From Vulcanimicrobiota bacterium (GTDB lineage Bacteria > Vulcanimicrobiota > Vulcanimicrobiia > Eremiobacterales > Eremiobacteraceae): a stretch of 43,587 nt of DNA. This document shows, piece by piece, positions 1 to 7,905 of the stretch (its first letter is position 1; every line of letters starts with the position of its first letter). The translations under genes and the position numbers were made by a program. Location: the NCBI GenBank assembly GCA_019235715.1, contig JAFAKE010000087.1, forward strand, positions 1 through 43,587, read 5' to 3'. The notes beneath the pieces are model-generated. The model searched no databases. It saw nothing but the letters and a program-made list of their open reading frames with translations, and was not told the DNA's origin.

Positions 1-2082
1 TATACAGGGCACGTTGTGCCCGAGGTCACCGTCGCCGCCGGCGCGTTCTTCAAGGATGCCGATCCGCCGATCATCGCTGACCTCAAGAAGCGCGGTTTGA
101 TGTTCCGCTCGGGCACGATCCGCCACACGTATCCGTTCGGTTGGCGCACGGACGACCCGCTGCTCTACATCGCGAAGACCGCATGGTTCATCCGCACGAC
201 GAAGTTCAAGACGCAGCTGCTCGCCAACAATGACGTCGTCAACTGGGTGCCCGAGAACATCAAGCAGGGTCGCTTCGGCAACTGGTTGGAGAACAACGTC
301 GACTGGGCGCTGTCGCGCGAGCGTTTTTGGGGAACACCGCTGCCGCTATGGACGGACGGCACGGACTACCTCTGCATCGGTTCGGTCGCCGAGCTCGCGC
401 AGCTCGCGGGCCGCGATCTTTCCGGGTTGGATCTGCACCGTCCGGCGATCGATGAGATCACGTTCGTACGCGAAGGCCGCGAATACCGGCGCGTACCCGA
501 GGTCATCGACGCCTGGTTCGACTCCGGATCGATGCCCTATGCGCAATGGCACTATCCGTTCGAGAACGACGACGTCTTCAGGCGCAACTTCCCTGCAGAC
601 TTCATCTGCGAGGCCGTCGATCAAACGCGCGGCTGGTTCTATAGCCTGCACGCGATCGGCACGATGCTCAACGCGCTTGAGCCGCAGCGCTTCGCTGCGC
701 CGACGTATCGCAACTGCGTGTGCCTCGGCCACGTCGTCGACGAGCGCGGCGAGAAGATGAGCAAGAGCAAAGGCAACGTGCTCGATCCGTGGGAGGTCTT
801 CGATGCGCTCGGCGCTGACGCGCTGCGCTGGTACTTCTTTGCAGCGAGCCCGCCGGGCGTCGCGAAGCGCGCGTCAGTCGAGCTCGTGCGCGAGGGCACC
901 GGTAAATTCCTCAACACGCTGTGGAGCACGGTGAACTTCTTCACGCTCTACGCGAACGACGACCGCGTCGGTATCCCCGCAGATGTTCCGCTCGTGCAGC
1001 GCACCGACATGGACCGCTGGGCTGCCGCGTGGCTCGAGGATCTCACGCTCGATGTCACGCGCCGTCTGGAGCTGTACGACGCGCAGGGTGCAGCGCGCGC
1101 GATCGAGACCTTTGTCGACGAGCTTTCCAATTGGTACGTGCGGCTCTCGCGCGATCGCTTTTGGGCGTCGGGGGACACCCCCGATAAGCGAGCGGCGTAT
1201 CGCACGCTGTATGAATGTCTTTGCGGCGTCGCGTCGCTGCTCGCCCCGTTCACGCCGATGTTGGCCGAATCGCTGTATCAGATGCTCGTGCGCGCGCTCA
1301 ATGCGAGCGCACCCGAAAGCGTGCACCTGACGCCATGGGCGGCGGCGCAACCGGAACGCGCGAACGCAGCGCTTGTCGAGGCGATGCGCGTCGCGCAAGA
1401 GACCGTCGATCTGGGCCGTCAAGTGCGCGCCGCGGCGAAGATGAAGACGCGCCAGCCGCTCGCGCTCGCACTGGTCCGCCCGCGCACGGCCGCGCAAACG
1501 AAAGCGCTCGCTCAGTTCCGCACATTGATCCTCGACGAACTGAACGTCAAGGAGCTGCAGACCGTCGGCGTCGATGCCGAATTCATCGAGTATGCGCTGC
1601 GCCCGAACCTACCTCGCCTAGGACCGAGATTCGGTAAAAAACTGGGTGCGCTGCGCTCCGCTCTCACATCGGCCGATGCTCGGGCAGTGGCGCGCGCGGT
1701 TGCCGCCGGCGAGAAGTTCAGCGTGCAGGCGAACGGCGAGGTCTTTGAGCTGGACCCGGACGACGTGCTCGTCGACAGCAAGTCTGCATCGGGCTATGCG
1801 TCGGCCGAGGCCGATGGCATGCTCGTCGCGCTCGACACGCGCGTCACGCCGCCACTCGCGCAAGAAGGATTAGCGCGTGAAGTCGTGCGCGAGATTCAAG
1901 ACGCACGAAAACAGGCTGCGCTGCACATCAGCGACCGCATCACCGTCAAGATCGCGACGACGAAGGAATACGCCGAGGCCATCGGCGCGTGGAACGACTA
2001 CCTGAAAGAACAGACCTTGGCCACGAGCATCGACGTTGTCGTTACGGACGGATTCAGCGTTTCGGTCACGAAGGATCGGTAG
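1..2082 (+). CDS. ileS: Isoleucyl-tRNA synthetase, C-terminal two thirds (5' end outside window)
   Basis: This enzyme charges tRNA-Ile with isoleucine in the cytoplasm. The reading frame is open from base 1, so the HIGH motif and most of the editing domain lie upstream of the window; the apparent GTG at 16 is internal. Visible are the WxxPENIKxGRFGNWLENNVDW-type segment (about 250-310), the segment VIDAWFDSGSMPYAQWHY and the class I signature GEKMSKSKGN, with KMSKS encoded at 754-768. The anticodon-binding domain and a long C-terminal region follow. The wording of these motifs resembles the type 2 (eukaryote/Chloroflexi-like) IleRS rather than the E. coli type. Cysteines that normally bind zinc in the CP core are missing (139-141, 148-150, 349-375 and 466-492). 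It converges on the Sel1 gene with only 7 bases between stops. Identity is very secure; the subtype is my reading of motifs. Confidence 0.97.
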   Translation, partial: YTGHVVPEVTVAAGAFFKDADPPIIADLKKRGLMFRSGTIRHTYPFGWRTDDPLLYIAKTAWFIRTTKFKTQLLANNDVVNWVPENIKQGRFGNWLENNVDWALSRERFWGTPLPLWTDGTDYLCIGSVAELAQLAGRDLSGLDLHRPAIDEITFVREGREYRRVPEVIDAWFDSGSMPYAQWHYPFENDDVFRRNFPADFICEAVDQTRGWFYSLHAIGTMLNALEPQRFAAPTYRNCVCLGHVVDERGEKMSKSKGNVLDPWEVFDALGADALRWYFFAASPPGVAKRASVELVREGTGKFLNTLWSTVNFFTLYANDDRVGIPADVPLVQRTDMDRWAAAWLEDLTLDVTRRLELYDAQGAARAIETFVDELSNWYVRLSRDRFWASGDTPDKRAAYRTLYECLCGVASLLAPFTPMLAESLYQMLVRALNASAPESVHLTPWAAAQPERANAALVEAMRVAQETVDLGRQVRAAAKMKTRQPLALALVRPRTAAQTKALAQFRTLILDELNVKELQTVGVDAEFIEYALRPNLPRLGPRFGKKLGALRSALTSADARAVARAVAAGEKFSVQANGEVFELDPDDVLVDSKSASGYASAEADGMLVALDTRVTPPLAQEGLAREVVREIQDARKQAALHISDRITVKIATTKEYAEAIGAWNDYLKEQTLATSIDVVVTDGFSVSVTKDR

Positions 2083-2089
2083 ACCCGGT

Positions 2090-3469
2090 TTAACTGGACG
2101 TCTTTTGACCCGTCAGATTCGACGGCATGCCGGTCGCCGGCGCGAAATTTGGATTCCCCGTGTTGTCGTGGATTTTGGCTTGGATCTGTTGCTGGATCTG
2201 CCGGACCCTATCGAAGTTGACCCGACCGCTTTCCGCGAGCGGTTTTAGCAACGCGCTGCCCGCATTCGGATCATAGCCGCACATGATGCTCGTCTCGGCA
2301 AGAGCGTACGCCTCATCGACATCTTTGGGATGTTTGGCCGATCCATTCAACGATATCTTCGCAAGCCTGAAGAGCGCGTCGCCGCTGCAGTGCGCAGCGG
2401 CCTCAACGTACATTTGATGCGCCAAAGCCGGATCGCGTTGCGTGCCGATACCCCGTTCGGTCATTTGCGCGATGGCATCCATCGCGGCTCCATCGCCTTG
2501 GTCAGCGGCGTCGCGGTAGTAGCGTAGCGCGAGCTCGGGCTGCGAGGCCCCGAGCTTGCCGCTCCTGAGCAGGTCGGCGTACGCGGTTTCAGACGGATAG
2601 TCGCCCTTATCGGCTGCGCGTTTGAAATAGAACGCAGCCTGGTGCACGTCGGGCGCCACGCCCAGTCCTTTGAGGTACAGCCGGCCGATTTCGTAATCCG
2701 AGCAAGCGCACGGTGCTTTCCAAAGGAGCACCATCGCTTTTTGATATCTGTCAGCCTCATCTGACTGATAGATGTAGTACCAGGCCAGGCCCTTGATCGC
2801 GTTTTGGTCGTCTGCATCCGCGCCGAGCTGATACCACTGAAACGCAAGCCATTTGTCGACCGCACCATAGCGGCCCGTGATATATCCAGTGCCGGCCAAG
2901 TAGTACGCAGGAACGTAGCCGCGTTTGGCCGCCTCGAAATACTGTTTGAATGCTTCATCCTCGTCATGTGCGGGACCATAGCGTGCGACCTGGCCGAGGT
3001 CATAGAAGGCGACCGGGTAGTCAAGATCGGCGGCCTTGTGATAATACGTCGACGCGGTCTCGTAATCGTCGACATCATACGAAAGGTTCCCGAGATTCGT
3101 CAGCGCGCAGGGATTATTCTGACGCGCTGCGACTTGGAGCAGCAGCTTCCCGTTTTGCCAATCCTGATCGACGCCATCGCCCTTGAGCAAGCGCTTGGCC
3201 ATTTCACACTGCGCTTCGGGATCGTGCGCCTGGAGAAGCGCCTGCAATTCGGCGACCGTTTTCGACTGTAGCGGATGCACGAAGGGCGTCGGCGCGACGA
3301 ACGGTTCGTGGGTCGGTGACGGATGCGGCGACACAAGCACAGGGCCAAAGCCTGGCTGATCGGCGATCCGCACGGGCCCGACGTACCCCCGAATTGGCTG
3401 GGTCACATAGGCGACGAGAAGTGCAATGACAGCAAGCGCGAAGCCGTAGAGGACGATGCGCCGCAGCAT
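2090..3469 (-). CDS. Membrane-anchored Sel1/TPR-like repeat protein
   Basis: A 459-residue protein with one N-terminal transmembrane segment (about residues 6-23), a Pro-rich stretch (residues 45-65) and then a long array of Sel1-like repeats (about 75-420). Repeat cores such as MAKRLLKGDGVDQDWQNG, IGRLYLKGLGVAPDVHQAA and IAQMTERGIGTQRDPALAH carry the Sel1 pattern A..xxLGxxYxxGxGV..D..KAxxYY. Such solenoids bind other proteins, often as adaptors in envelope processes; the partner here cannot be seen. The N-in anchor would place the repeats outside the cytoplasm. It starts 7 bases after the lgt stop on the same strand, so the two are probably cotranscribed. No clear Shine-Dalgarno sequence precedes the ATG, which fits translational coupling to lgt. 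The family assignment is good, the function unknown. Confidence 0.85.
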   Translation of the reverse strand: MLRRIVLYGFALAVIALLVAYVTQPIRGYVGPVRIADQPGFGPVLVSPHPSPTHEPFVAPTPFVHPLQSKTVAELQALLQAHDPEAQCEMAKRLLKGDGVDQDWQNGKLLLQVAARQNNPCALTNLGNLSYDVDDYETASTYYHKAADLDYPVAFYDLGQVARYGPAHDEDEAFKQYFEAAKRGYVPAYYLAGTGYITGRYGAVDKWLAFQWYQLGADADDQNAIKGLAWYYIYQSDEADRYQKAMVLLWKAPCACSDYEIGRLYLKGLGVAPDVHQAAFYFKRAADKGDYPSETAYADLLRSGKLGASQPELALRYYRDAADQGDGAAMDAIAQMTERGIGTQRDPALAHQMYVEAAAHCSGDALFRLAKISLNGSAKHPKDVDEAYALAETSIMCGYDPNAGSALLKPLAESGRVNFDRVRQIQQQIQAKIHDNTGNPNFAPATGMPSNLTGQKTSS

Positions 3470-3476
3470 GTCTGAG

Positions 3477-4349
3477 TCAGGCTTTCGCCGGCCGCTTCTG
3501 CGGTGAGGGGGCGGCTTTCACGGGCTGACGTTGTCCGCGCCAGATCATCACGAGGCCCAAGATGACCATGGCGATCGTCAAATATTGTGCGCCTGTCAAG
3601 CCCAATAACATGATGCCCGGCTCGCGATAGAACTCGACGATCGTGCGCACGAACCCGTAGCCCGCGATAAACGTCCAGAACACCGCCCCCGTTCGGAAAA
3701 TATCCGGACGCGAGCGCACCAACCACACGAGCGGCAGCACGATCAACACCATGCCGATGCCTTCGAACAGCTGCGACGGATAACGATAGCCTTCGTATCC
3801 TGGGAACAAGAAGCCGATCGGCGAGTCGGTGACGCGGCCGGGAAGTTCAGGCTTGATGAAGTTCGCGATGCGCGTGAGCAGGATCGCGACCGGCAGCCAC
3901 AGCACCGCTTCGTCGAGCACGGGCATCACGCGCACCTTGGTATGGCGCAGATACAGCCACGCGCCGATGACGCCGCCGATGAGCCCGCCATGAAATGCCA
4001 TGCCGCCTTGCCAGATGGCGATGATGTCAAGCGGATTCGAGATGTAGTATGTGAGCGAGTGGCCGCCTTTGTCGATCGGCGTGAGCATGTCTGCGATGAG
4101 AAAGAACAAACGGCCGCCGATGATGATGCCGAACATCGTGTAGACGATGAATTCTTGCGCCTGCTCGACGGTGAGTCCGGTGCGCGTGCGGCTGCTCTTG
4201 CTCTGCAACTGGAGGTAGACCAGGACGGCCCCCATAACGTACGTGAGCCCGTACCAGTTGATGCCGAACCCTTTGTAGATGTGGATCGCTACCGGGTCGA
4301 CGTGCGGATAGCTGAACCAGTGGCCGGCATCCAGAAGCAAGGCGAACAA
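3477..4349 (-). CDS. lgt: Prolipoprotein diacylglyceryl transferase
   Basis: Lgt transfers diacylglycerol from phosphatidylglycerol to the lipobox cysteine of prolipoproteins in the inner membrane, the first step before LspA cleavage. The 290-residue protein has the usual length and about seven hydrophobic segments. Diagnostic motifs are WQGGMAFHGGLIGG (H120), the Lgt signature around R160 (TRIANFIKPELPGR, in place of the more common GRIGNFINGELWGR) and RYPSQLFEG (189-197). The start is TTG at 4349, chosen because a strong GGAGGTG lies 5 bases upstream and the N-terminus then reads into the first helix. It is divergent from ccdA, with 42 bases between the two starts. LspA is encoded about 0.9 kb away and a candidate substrate lipoprotein (PpiC-type) at 22867-23787. 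Confidence 0.95.
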   Translation of the reverse strand: MFALLLDAGHWFSYPHVDPVAIHIYKGFGINWYGLTYVMGAVLVYLQLQSKSSRTRTGLTVEQAQEFIVYTMFGIIIGGRLFFLIADMLTPIDKGGHSLTYYISNPLDIIAIWQGGMAFHGGLIGGVIGAWLYLRHTKVRVMPVLDEAVLWLPVAILLTRIANFIKPELPGRVTDSPIGFLFPGYEGYRYPSQLFEGIGMVLIVLPLVWLVRSRPDIFRTGAVFWTFIAGYGFVRTIVEFYREPGIMLLGLTGAQYLTIAMVILGLVMIWRGQRQPVKAAPSPQKRPAKA

Positions 4350-4354
4350 TCAAG

Positions 4355-4361
4355 CACCTCC
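4355..4361 (-). promoter_or_regulatory. Shine-Dalgarno site that fixes the TTG start of lgt
   Basis: On the minus strand this reads GGAGGTG and ends 5 bases before the TTG codon at 4349-4347. It is one of the best ribosome-binding sites in the window and is the reason for preferring the rare TTG start. Confidence 0.75.
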
Positions 4362-4391
4362 GGAACGATTCGTGACAGGAACGCAGCCTCG

Positions 4392-5204
4392 ATGACCACC
4401 GCTACCGCACCCGCGCAGACGGCCCCATCGCGCACCGCCGTCCGGCGCGAGCTGCTCTCGCACTCGCTCGTCTTCGTGCTCGGATTCACGATCGTGTTCG
4501 TGTTGGCCGGGGCATCGGCGAGCGCACTCGGCGCGCTTTTCAAAGAGCATCAAGTGCTCATCGCGCGCGTCATCGGAGTAGTCATCATCCTTCTCGGGCT
4601 CAATATGATGGGCCTGTTCCGCATCCCGTTCCTCGCGATGGACAAGCGCGTGCACTTCGCACACACGACGACGACCTATCCTGCGACGCTGCTCGCAGGC
4701 ATCGGCTTTGCGGCTGGTTGGTCGCCGTGCATCGGTCCCGTGCTTGCGGCGGTGCTCGCGCTTGCCGGCAGCACGAGCAGCGTCGGGACGGGCGTCGCGT
4801 ATCTGTTCGTGTATTCGCTCGGTCTCGGCATCCCGTTCATCCTCACCGGCGTCGCGCTCAACTATGTCCTGCCCGTGCTCAAGCGCTTCAAGCGTTATTT
4901 GCACGCGATCGAGATCGCCGCCGGACTGATCGTCATCGGCATGGGATTGATCCTCGTCACAAATTCGTTCTTGCGTTTCACCGGATTCCTCTATAAGGAA
5001 TTCCCTGCGCTCGCGAATGTCGGTACCGGGCCGGACGTCGGCAGCGGTGCTGCGCTCACGTTAGGAGCTGTGTTCCTCGCGGGCGTCGTCTCGTTCATCT
5101 CGCCATGCGTGCTGCCGCTCGTGCCCGCGTATATTTCGCTGTTGACGGGCCGGCGTCTCGAGACGCTGGTCGATGCGTACGAGCCGCAAGCCGCTGTATC
5201 GTAG
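4392..5204 (+). CDS. ccdA: CcdA/DsbD-type thiol-disulfide transmembrane protein, circularly permuted
   Basis: CcdA passes electrons from cytoplasmic thioredoxin across the inner membrane for cytochrome c maturation and other extracytoplasmic thiol reduction. This 270-residue protein has all CcdA elements but in a different order. It begins at what is normally the second helix (RRELLSHSLVFVLGF), continues through the second redox motif GWSPCIGPV (C113), and only at the end, after a loop at about residues 206-222, carries the hairpin VSFISPCVLPLVPAYISLLTG with C239, which in ordinary CcdA is the first helix. Six membrane segments remain. ATG 4392 is the likely start; the open frame continues upstream to 3942 but that part is antisense to lgt and has no membrane or CcdA character. 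Both redox cysteines with their prolines are intact, so a working protein is plausible. The break falls exactly in the TM1-TM2 loop, which argues for a true permutation rather than a truncated gene. Confidence 0.9.
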   Translation: MTTATAPAQTAPSRTAVRRELLSHSLVFVLGFTIVFVLAGASASALGALFKEHQVLIARVIGVVIILLGLNMMGLFRIPFLAMDKRVHFAHTTTTYPATLLAGIGFAAGWSPCIGPVLAAVLALAGSTSSVGTGVAYLFVYSLGLGIPFILTGVALNYVLPVLKRFKRYLHAIEIAAGLIVIGMGLILVTNSFLRFTGFLYKEFPALANVGTGPDVGSGAALTLGAVFLAGVVSFISPCVLPLVPAYISLLTGRRLETLVDAYEPQAAVS

Positions 5205-5256
5205 CCCGTAGCAAACCAAGGAAAGGCCGCGCAACCGCCGGAAAATTGGCGACGAC

Positions 5257-5799
5257 GTGTCACTTCTGTTCTATGTGGTCGCGGCGCTGATCGTCGGGTT
5301 CGATCAGCTCACCAAACACGAGATCGCGACCCATTTCCTGCCGGACGAGAGCCGCATCGTCATCCCGCACGTGTTGTGGCTGACTTACGTCCAGAACCAC
5401 CGCGGTGCGTTCGGCTTGTTCGGTTCGCATCCGCTGCTGCTGGCCGCCTTTGCGCTCGGCGTCGTTTTTGTGTTCTACATCTGGTATCGCCAAGATGGTG
5501 CGACTGCGCTCACGCACATGGCGTTCGGCCTGATACTCGGAGGCGCCATCGGCAACATCCTGGATCGCGTGCGCCTCGGCTACGTCGTCGATTTCATCGA
5601 CTTCAAGACGACCGGGTATCCGGTCTTCAACGCGGCCGACTCGGCGATCACCATCGGCGTCGCGTTGCTGTTGTTGCGCATTCTCGTGCACGAGCGGCGC
5701 CCGGCGGCGGTGGTCACGGACGAAACTCCCGCGGTTGACGGGCCGCCCACACCGGCGCCCGCCGCAGCGTTGTCCGAATCGCCCCCGGCCGAGCCGTGA
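5257..5799 (+). CDS. lspA: Lipoprotein signal peptidase (signal peptidase II)
   Basis: LspA is the membrane aspartyl protease that cleaves the signal peptide of lipid-modified prolipoproteins. The 180-residue product has four hydrophobic segments, the N-terminal DQLTK motif (residues 16-20), the core GGAIGNILDRVRLGYVVDFI with catalytic Asp at about 112, and FNAADSAITIG with the second catalytic Asp at about 128. The last 30 residues are a Pro/Ala-rich tail beyond the usual end. The start is GTG at 5257; no strong ribosome-binding site is visible, so the start is slightly uncertain. The stop overlaps the rluD start by 4 bases (GTGA), so the two are probably translationally coupled. It sits on the other side of ccdA from lgt, grouping lipoprotein maturation genes. 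Confidence 0.96.
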   Translation: MSLLFYVVAALIVGFDQLTKHEIATHFLPDESRIVIPHVLWLTYVQNHRGAFGLFGSHPLLLAAFALGVVFVFYIWYRQDGATALTHMAFGLILGGAIGNILDRVRLGYVVDFIDFKTTGYPVFNAADSAITIGVALLLLRILVHERRPAAVVTDETPAVDGPPTPAPAAALSESPPAEP

Positions 5800-6761
5800 G
5801 CGACACCGTCGCGTTCGCGGCGACGGAGGCGGAAGCGGGAGGTCGACTCGACGCAGTGCTCGCGCGCCGGACGCAGCGTTCGCGCGCAGAGATGTCCGCG
5901 TTGATACGCTCGGGGATGGTGCGCATCGACGGCCGTCCGGCGAAACCGGCTCATCATCTGCGCGCGGGTGAACGCGTCGAAGCGGCGCTCCCGGTACGCG
6001 CCGCCCGGACACCGCAAGCCGAATCGGTTCCACTGCTGCTGATGCATGACGACCCCGATATCGCCGTCGTGGACAAGCCCGCGGGGATGGCGACGCATCC
6101 CGCTCCGGGCAGCGCTTCGGGTACTCTGGTGAATGCGTTGCTTGCAGCGCTTGGTCCGTTGCCCGCGCTTTCGGATGAGACGCGTCCCGGCATCGTGCAT
6201 CGCCTTGACAAGGACACGTCTGGATTGCTCGTCGTCGGCAAGAGCGAACGAGCCATGCGCGCGCTGGCCGCTGCGATCGCCGGGCATCACGTCGAGCGCG
6301 AATACGATGCGCTGGTGTGGGGCGTGCCGCCCGTCGAAAGCGGCGCGATCGACGCGCCGCTCGCGCGCGATCCATCGACGCGCACGCGTTTTGCTGTGCG
6401 CCATGAAGGCAAGCGTGCGGTCACGCACTATCGGGTGCTCGAGAGATTCGCGCTGCCTGCCACAAGGCAAAGAAAATCCGAACGCTCGCGCGCCCCGCGC
6501 GCGGTGTCGCTCGTGCGCGTCACCTTAGAAACAGGGCGCACGCATCAGATCCGCGTGCATTTCGCGGCGATCGGCCACCCGCTCGTCGGCGATCCGATCT
6601 ACGGCGCGGGATATCCCGACCTTGGCATCGCGCGTCAGGCGCTGCACGCCGTCCGCCTACGCTTGGTGCATCCGGTCAGCGGCGCGCCGCTCGCGTTCGA
6701 ATCGCCCTGGCCCGAAGATCTTGCGGCGCTCGTGAGCCGCCTGCGCGCCGCGCAGCGATGA
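5796..6761 (+). CDS. rluD: RluA/RluD-family 23S rRNA pseudouridine synthase
   Basis: Isomerises uridines to pseudouridine in structured RNA, most often 23S rRNA helix 69 for RluD. The 321-residue protein has an N-terminal S4 RNA-binding domain (about residues 10-75, RLDAVLARRTQRSRAEMSAL), followed by the synthase domain with the catalytic signature HRLDKDTSGLLVVGKS (catalytic Asp 138) and the C-terminal motif GRTHQIRVHFAAIGHPLVG. The length is normal. GTG start, overlapping the lspA stop. The lspA-rluD pairing is widely conserved (lspA-ylyB in Firmicutes). The exact target uridine cannot be told from the sequence, so the symbol rluD is family-level. Confidence 0.93.
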   Translation: MSDTVAFAATEAEAGGRLDAVLARRTQRSRAEMSALIRSGMVRIDGRPAKPAHHLRAGERVEAALPVRAARTPQAESVPLLLMHDDPDIAVVDKPAGMATHPAPGSASGTLVNALLAALGPLPALSDETRPGIVHRLDKDTSGLLVVGKSERAMRALAAAIAGHHVEREYDALVWGVPPVESGAIDAPLARDPSTRTRFAVRHEGKRAVTHYRVLERFALPATRQRKSERSRAPRAVSLVRVTLETGRTHQIRVHFAAIGHPLVGDPIYGAGYPDLGIARQALHAVRLRLVHPVSGAPLAFESPWPEDLAALVSRLRAAQR

Positions 6762-6771
6762 GCGCGCACGT

Positions 6772-7893
6772 ATGAGCGACGGTGCATTCACGCTCGAAGC
6801 GACCGACGGCGACGCGCGCGCCGGCGTGTTGCGCACGGCGCACGGAGAGATTCCGACGCCTACCTTCATGCCGGTCGGCACGCAGGCCAGCGTCAAGGGA
6901 CTCGCGCCAGACGAACTGACGGGCGCGGGCGCACGCATCATCCTCGCCAACGCGTACCATCTGTATCTGCGCCCAGGCGCGGATACCATCGAAGCCGCCG
7001 GCGGACTCCACGCATTCATGGGCTGGCATGGGCCGATCCTCACCGACAGCGGCGGGTTTCAAGTGTTCTCACTCGCCTCGCTGGGCACGGTCGACGATGA
7101 CGGATATCATTTCGCATCGCACTTGGACGGCACGCGCCATACGTTCACGCCCGAATCGGTGGTCGCGCTGCAAGAAACGCTGGGCAGCGACATCGCAATG
7201 GTGCTGGATGATGTGGCGCCCGCGGGTGTCGACGAACGCCGTGCGCGCGAAGCCGCAGCGCGTACGCTCGCGTGGGCTGCCCGTGCGGCCGCGGCAAAAC
7301 GCCGAACGGATCAGCTGCTCTTCGCGATCGTGCAGGGCTCGACGTACGATGCAGTGCGCCGCGAAAATGCGCGCGCGCTGGCAGCGTTGGATTTTCCCGG
7401 TTACGGGATCGGCGGATTATGGGTCGGAGAATCCAAAGCGCATAGCCTCGCGGTGACGGAGCTGGTGTGCGGCCAGTTGCCGGGGGACAAGCCGCGCTAC
7501 GTCATGGGCGTCGGCACGCCTGAGGACATGATCGCCTGCATCGCGCGCGGTGCGGACATGTTCGACTGCGTCTATCCCACGCGCTGCGCGCGCCATGCGC
7601 TCGCGCTCACGCTGCGCGGCCGGCTGAACCTGCGCAACGCGCGCTTTGCCAAGGATTTCTCGCCGATCGACCCGGACTGCAAGTGTCCGGCGTGCGCGCG
7701 TTTCTCGCGCGCGTACCTCGCGCATTGCTTCCGCGCGAGCGAGATGATCGCGCCGCGCGTCGTCAGCCTGCACAACATCTGGACGATGCTGCGTCTCAGC
7801 GACGCGGCGCGTGAAAGCATTCTGGCCGGGCGATTTGAGGCATGGCGCGACGGCGTTTTGGACGGTCTGCGCGCCGGGGCAGCCGAAGGATAA
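6772..7893 (+). CDS. tgt: tRNA-guanine transglycosylase (queuosine biosynthesis)
   Basis: Exchanges guanine-34 of GUN-anticodon tRNAs for the queuosine precursor preQ1. The 373-residue protein shows LTDSGGFQVFSLASLG with the general acid/base Asp (D92), GGLWVGE for base recognition (about 214-220), the nucleophile Asp (D265) in MFDCVYPTRCAR, and a zinc site C303-x-C305-x2-C308 with H334 (DCKCPAC ... SLHN). Length and domain order match bacterial Tgt. No queuosine synthesis gene (queA, queCDEF) lies next to it here; it sits between rluD and yggS, 10 bases downstream of the rluD stop, as part of a general RNA-modification and division run. Confidence 0.97.
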   Translation: MSDGAFTLEATDGDARAGVLRTAHGEIPTPTFMPVGTQASVKGLAPDELTGAGARIILANAYHLYLRPGADTIEAAGGLHAFMGWHGPILTDSGGFQVFSLASLGTVDDDGYHFASHLDGTRHTFTPESVVALQETLGSDIAMVLDDVAPAGVDERRAREAAARTLAWAARAAAAKRRTDQLLFAIVQGSTYDAVRRENARALAALDFPGYGIGGLWVGESKAHSLAVTELVCGQLPGDKPRYVMGVGTPEDMIACIARGADMFDCVYPTRCARHALALTLRGRLNLRNARFAKDFSPIDPDCKCPACARFSRAYLAHCFRASEMIAPRVVSLHNIWTMLRLSDAARESILAGRFEAWRDGVLDGLRAGAAEG

Positions 7894-7905
7894 GCGGTCC
7901 GCACA

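Noticed and set aside
3942-4391. Long open frame continuing upstream of ccdA (total 420 codons)
   Set aside because: It is antisense to lgt, lacks hydrophobic helices or CcdA motifs, and is charged in the way of a GC-rich shadow frame; ATG 4392 is the sensible start.
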